Assembly: GCA_030730545.1 (NCBI GenBank)
Contig: JANQUX010000141.1
Coordinates: 1-7,956, forward strand
Direction of reading: 5' to 3'
DNA from: Maribacter sp.
Lineage (GTDB): Bacteria; Bacteroidota; Bacteroidia; Flavobacteriales; Flavobacteriaceae
DNA: 7,956 nucleotides
Under the pieces are notes generated by a model. That model searched no databases. It was given only the letters and a program-made list of their open reading frames with translations, and had not been told where the DNA came from. Each line of letters starts with the position of its first letter. The first letter of the stretch is position 1. Position numbers and translations under genes: made by a program. Shown here piece by piece: positions 6,179 to 7,956 of the stretch.

Positions 6179-6745
6179 CTAATCTTTAACTCGCTCCATA
6201 TAAGAACCAGTTGCAGTATCAACTTTTATTTTATCACCTTCGTTTATAAACAAAGGCACATTTACCTCTGCCCCTGTTTCTACTGTTGCAGGCTTAGTTG
6301 CATTGGTAGCAGTATTACCTTTAACACCAGGTTCAGTATAGGTTATCTCTAAAACTACACTTGCAGGCATATCAACAGATAATGGCATGCTATCTTCGGT
6401 ATTGAATAAAATTGTAACAATTTCACCCTCTTTTAATAAGCCAGGAGCATCTAAAGAACTCTCTTGAAGCGTTATTTGGTTATAATCGTCAGTATTCATA
6501 AAGTGATAGGTTTCACCTTCTGGATACAAGTATTGATAAGAACGTGTTTCTACACGTACATCTTCAATTTTATGACCAGCTGAGAATGTGTTATCCAACA
6601 CTTTACCATTTGTAACACTTCTTAATTTAGTACGTACAAAAGCAGGACCTTTACCTGGTTTTACATGTAAAAATTCAATAATCTTATAGATATCATTATT
6701 ATATCTTATGCATAGTCCTTTTCGTATATCTGATGTAGAAGCCAT
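6179..6745 (-). CDS. efp: Translation elongation factor P
   Basis: EF-P binds ribosomes stalled at polyproline stretches and promotes peptide bond formation. The 188-residue product has the standard length and three-domain layout: a KOW-like domain (about 1-65), a middle OB domain (about 70-130) and a C-terminal OB domain (about 135-188) ending GDKIKVDTATGSYMERV, a family signature. The modified-residue loop is KPGKGPAF (29-36), where Lys32 corresponds to E. coli Lys34. The loop keeps a Lys, so the rhamnosylated Arg type is excluded; whether Lys32 is beta-lysylated, otherwise modified or bare cannot be seen. ATG start at 6745. It lies 97 bases after lpxA and 37 bases before the lpxD-like gene, an order conserved in Flavobacteriia as far as I recall. 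The long gap upstream with a TAnnTTTG match allows an extra promoter. Confidence 0.97.
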   Translation of the reverse strand: MASTSDIRKGLCIRYNNDIYKIIEFLHVKPGKGPAFVRTKLRSVTNGKVLDNTFSAGHKIEDVRVETRSYQYLYPEGETYHFMNTDDYNQITLQESSLDAPGLLKEGEIVTILFNTEDSMPLSVDMPASVVLEITYTEPGVKGNTATNATKPATVETGAEVNVPLFINEGDKIKVDTATGSYMERVKD

Positions 6746-6755
6746 TATTTTATTT

Positions 6756-6770
6756 TCGTTATTCGTTATT
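6756..6770 (-). repeat. Short tandem repeat in the efp leader
   Basis: On the minus strand the heptamer ATAACGA is repeated twice in tandem, about 10 to 25 bases before the efp start codon, in an A-rich unstructured leader. It may be chance or a translation-enhancing A-rich stretch. Only two copies are present. Confidence 0.35.
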
Positions 6771-6837
6771 CCTTACTAGTTGCTGATTGTTTCTTTTTTC
6801 TAAATAATCAATATTAAAATCTAATTATTTAATACTT

Positions 6838-6845
6838 CAAATTTA
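6838..6845 (-). promoter_or_regulatory. Possible internal efp promoter -7 box
   Basis: TAAATTTG at 6845-6838 fits TAnnTTTG exactly and begins with the TAA stop codon of lpxA. No good -33 TTTG or TTG is visible at the usual distance inside the end of lpxA. An 8-base degenerate box arises often in A/T-rich DNA, so support is weak; the 97-base lpxA-efp gap is the main reason to list it. Confidence 0.25.
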
Positions 6846-7628
6846 GTTATTACTGAAATACCCTTTCATAATTCCGCGTTGCGAATCACGAATAAATTGC
6901 AAAATCTCGTCACGTTCTGGCGTTGCTTCCATTTCCGCTTCAATAATTTGAACTGCTTGCGTATTATTATAATTTTTTTGATATAGAATTCTGTAGATAT
7001 TCTGAATTTCTCTAATTTTATCAGATACAAATCCTCTTCTTCTTAATCCGACAGAATTAATACCTACATAAGATAAAGGCTCTCTTGCAGCTTTTACATA
7101 AGGCGGTACATCTTTTCTAACCAAAGAACCACCGGTAACAAAAGCATGTTGACCAACAGATACAAATTGATGCACGGCTACCAACCCTGCAAGAATTACA
7201 TTATCGCCAATAGTAACATGACCAGCTAAAGTAGAATTGTTTGAAAAAATACAATTATCACCTACCAAACAATCATGTGCAATGTGACAATATGCCATAA
7301 TAAGGCAATTTTTGCCAATAACGGTTTTCATACGGTCAGAGGTACCTTTATGTATAGTAGCACATTCTCTAATAGTAGTATTATCGCCGATGACAACAGT
7401 AGTTTCTTCCCCATCGTATTTAAAATCTTGAGGAGAAGCAGATATTACGGCACCGGGAAAAATATTACAATTTTTACCAATGCGAGCACCTTCCATTATG
7501 GTCACATTAGACCCGATCCAAGTACCATCGCCAATGATAACATTATTATGAATAGTTGTAAAAGGTTCAACTACTACATTTTTAGCAATTTTAGCTCCTG
7601 GATGTATATAGGCTAAAGGTTGATTCAT
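6843..7628 (-). CDS. lpxA: UDP-N-acetylglucosamine acyltransferase
   Basis: LpxA moves a 3-hydroxyacyl group from ACP to the 3-OH of UDP-GlcNAc, the first step of lipid A synthesis, in the cytoplasm. The 261-residue protein is the family length: a left-handed beta-helix of hexapeptide repeats (about 5-185), then an alpha-helical C-terminal domain beginning near NSVGLRRRGF (191-200). SPQDFKYDGEET (65-76) is the family motif. HIAHDC (115-120) carries His118, equivalent to catalytic His125 of E. coli; His137 and His153 match His144 and His160. The acyl-length ruler position, Gly173 in E. coli, aligns with Gly166, which fits use of long hydroxyacyl chains such as those of Bacteroidota lipid A. 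The ATG at 7628 lies one base after the fabZ stop codon (TAG A ATG), which points to translational coupling. Confidence 0.96.
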   Translation of the reverse strand: MNQPLAYIHPGAKIAKNVVVEPFTTIHNNVIIGDGTWIGSNVTIMEGARIGKNCNIFPGAVISASPQDFKYDGEETTVVIGDNTTIRECATIHKGTSDRMKTVIGKNCLIMAYCHIAHDCLVGDNCIFSNNSTLAGHVTIGDNVILAGLVAVHQFVSVGQHAFVTGGSLVRKDVPPYVKAAREPLSYVGINSVGLRRRGFVSDKIREIQNIYRILYQKNYNNTQAVQIIEAEMEATPERDEILQFIRDSQRGIMKGYFSNN

Positions 7629-7629
7629 T

Positions 7630-7956
7630 CTATGTTCTTTTAACTATTTGCGCCATTAATTCTGCTTCACTTACCAATTTATCATTTGCGTATGCATATG
7701 CCTGCATATGGCAAATACCTCTTCTAATTGGTGTAATTAAACTACAGTGAAATATTAGTGTATCGCCTGGCAATACTTGTCTTTTGAATTTTACTTTATC
7801 TATTTTCATAAATAAAGTCAAATAATTCTCTGGATCAGGCACAGTACTTAAAACTAAAATACCGCCTGTTTGCGCCATAGCTTCTACTTGAAGTACACCT
7901 GGCATTACTGGAGCTCCTGGAAAATGACCAACGAAGAAAGGTTCGTTCATCGTCAC
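7630..7956 (-). CDS. fabZ: FabZ-type 3-hydroxyacyl-ACP dehydratase, C-terminal part, probably of an LpxC-FabZ fusion
   Basis: The reading frame is open to the window edge; the first visible codon is GTG but it is not the real start. The 108 visible residues contain the FabZ active site: FFVGHFPGAPVMPGVLQVEAMAQTGG, with catalytic His and Glu at visible positions 11 and 25, the same 14-residue spacing as His54 and Glu68 of E. coli FabZ. The 97 residues after the His also equal the E. coli tail, so the C-terminus is complete. FabZ dehydrates 3-hydroxyacyl-ACP to enoyl-ACP and so competes with LpxA for substrate. In Bacteroidota FabZ is commonly fused to the C-terminus of LpxC and sits directly before lpxA; the context suggests that fusion, but LpxC lies outside the window and is not seen. 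Confidence 0.9.
   Translation of the reverse strand: MTMNEPFFVGHFPGAPVMPGVLQVEAMAQTGGILVLSTVPDPENYLTLFMKIDKVKFKRQVLPGDTLIFHCSLITPIRRGICHMQAYAYANDKLVSEAELMAQIVKRT

Noticed and set aside
7275..7616. Plus-strand open frame of 113 codons
   Set aside because: Antisense to the hexapeptide repeats of lpxA, with Asn/Ser/Phe-rich low-complexity content and no start context.

Overview
The window looks like chromosomal DNA of a member of the Bacteroidota, most likely class Flavobacteriia. The evidence is the low-GC, A/T-rich intergenic DNA, promoter-like TAnnTTTG boxes instead of a sigma70 TATAAT, weak or absent Shine-Dalgarno sequences, and a gene order (fabZ end, lpxA, efp, a second lpxD-like gene, sucD) that I know from this class. 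All recognised genes lie on the minus strand, so the layout below runs from high to low coordinates. I see no mobile element, tRNA, rRNA or CRISPR array.

Region 7956 to 5206 is an envelope cluster. It holds the C-terminal FabZ dehydratase part of what is probably an LpxC-FabZ fusion, then lpxA one base downstream, then efp (elongation factor P), then an LpxD-like acyltransferase that starts with TTG. FabZ and LpxA act on (3-hydroxy)acyl-ACP at the entry to lipid A synthesis. The LpxD-like protein is a diverged member of the next acyltransferase family. sucD (succinyl-CoA ligase alpha subunit) follows at 5134-4262 and ends at a strong intrinsic terminator at 4214-4242.

Region 4213 to 489 starts with a TAnnTTTG promoter directly behind that terminator. 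It drives fabG-type 3-oxoacyl-ACP reductase. A 66-base gap then leads to a 675-residue membrane-anchored protein with a von Willebrand A fold, and a prohibitin/SPFH-family protein follows 10 bases later.

Region 488 to 1 is the most interesting part. Between the prohibitin gene and the 5' part of hisG (ATP phosphoribosyltransferase, cut by the window edge) lies a complete candidate histidine attenuator. A 17-residue leader peptide contains five His codons (MKNRTTHHHFHIHAQAR). Its last four codons can pair with the 5' arm of a perfect 13-bp terminator hairpin with a GCAA loop, located just before hisG. The base pairing supports a switch in which ribosome stalling at the early His codons favours antitermination and completed leader translation favours termination.
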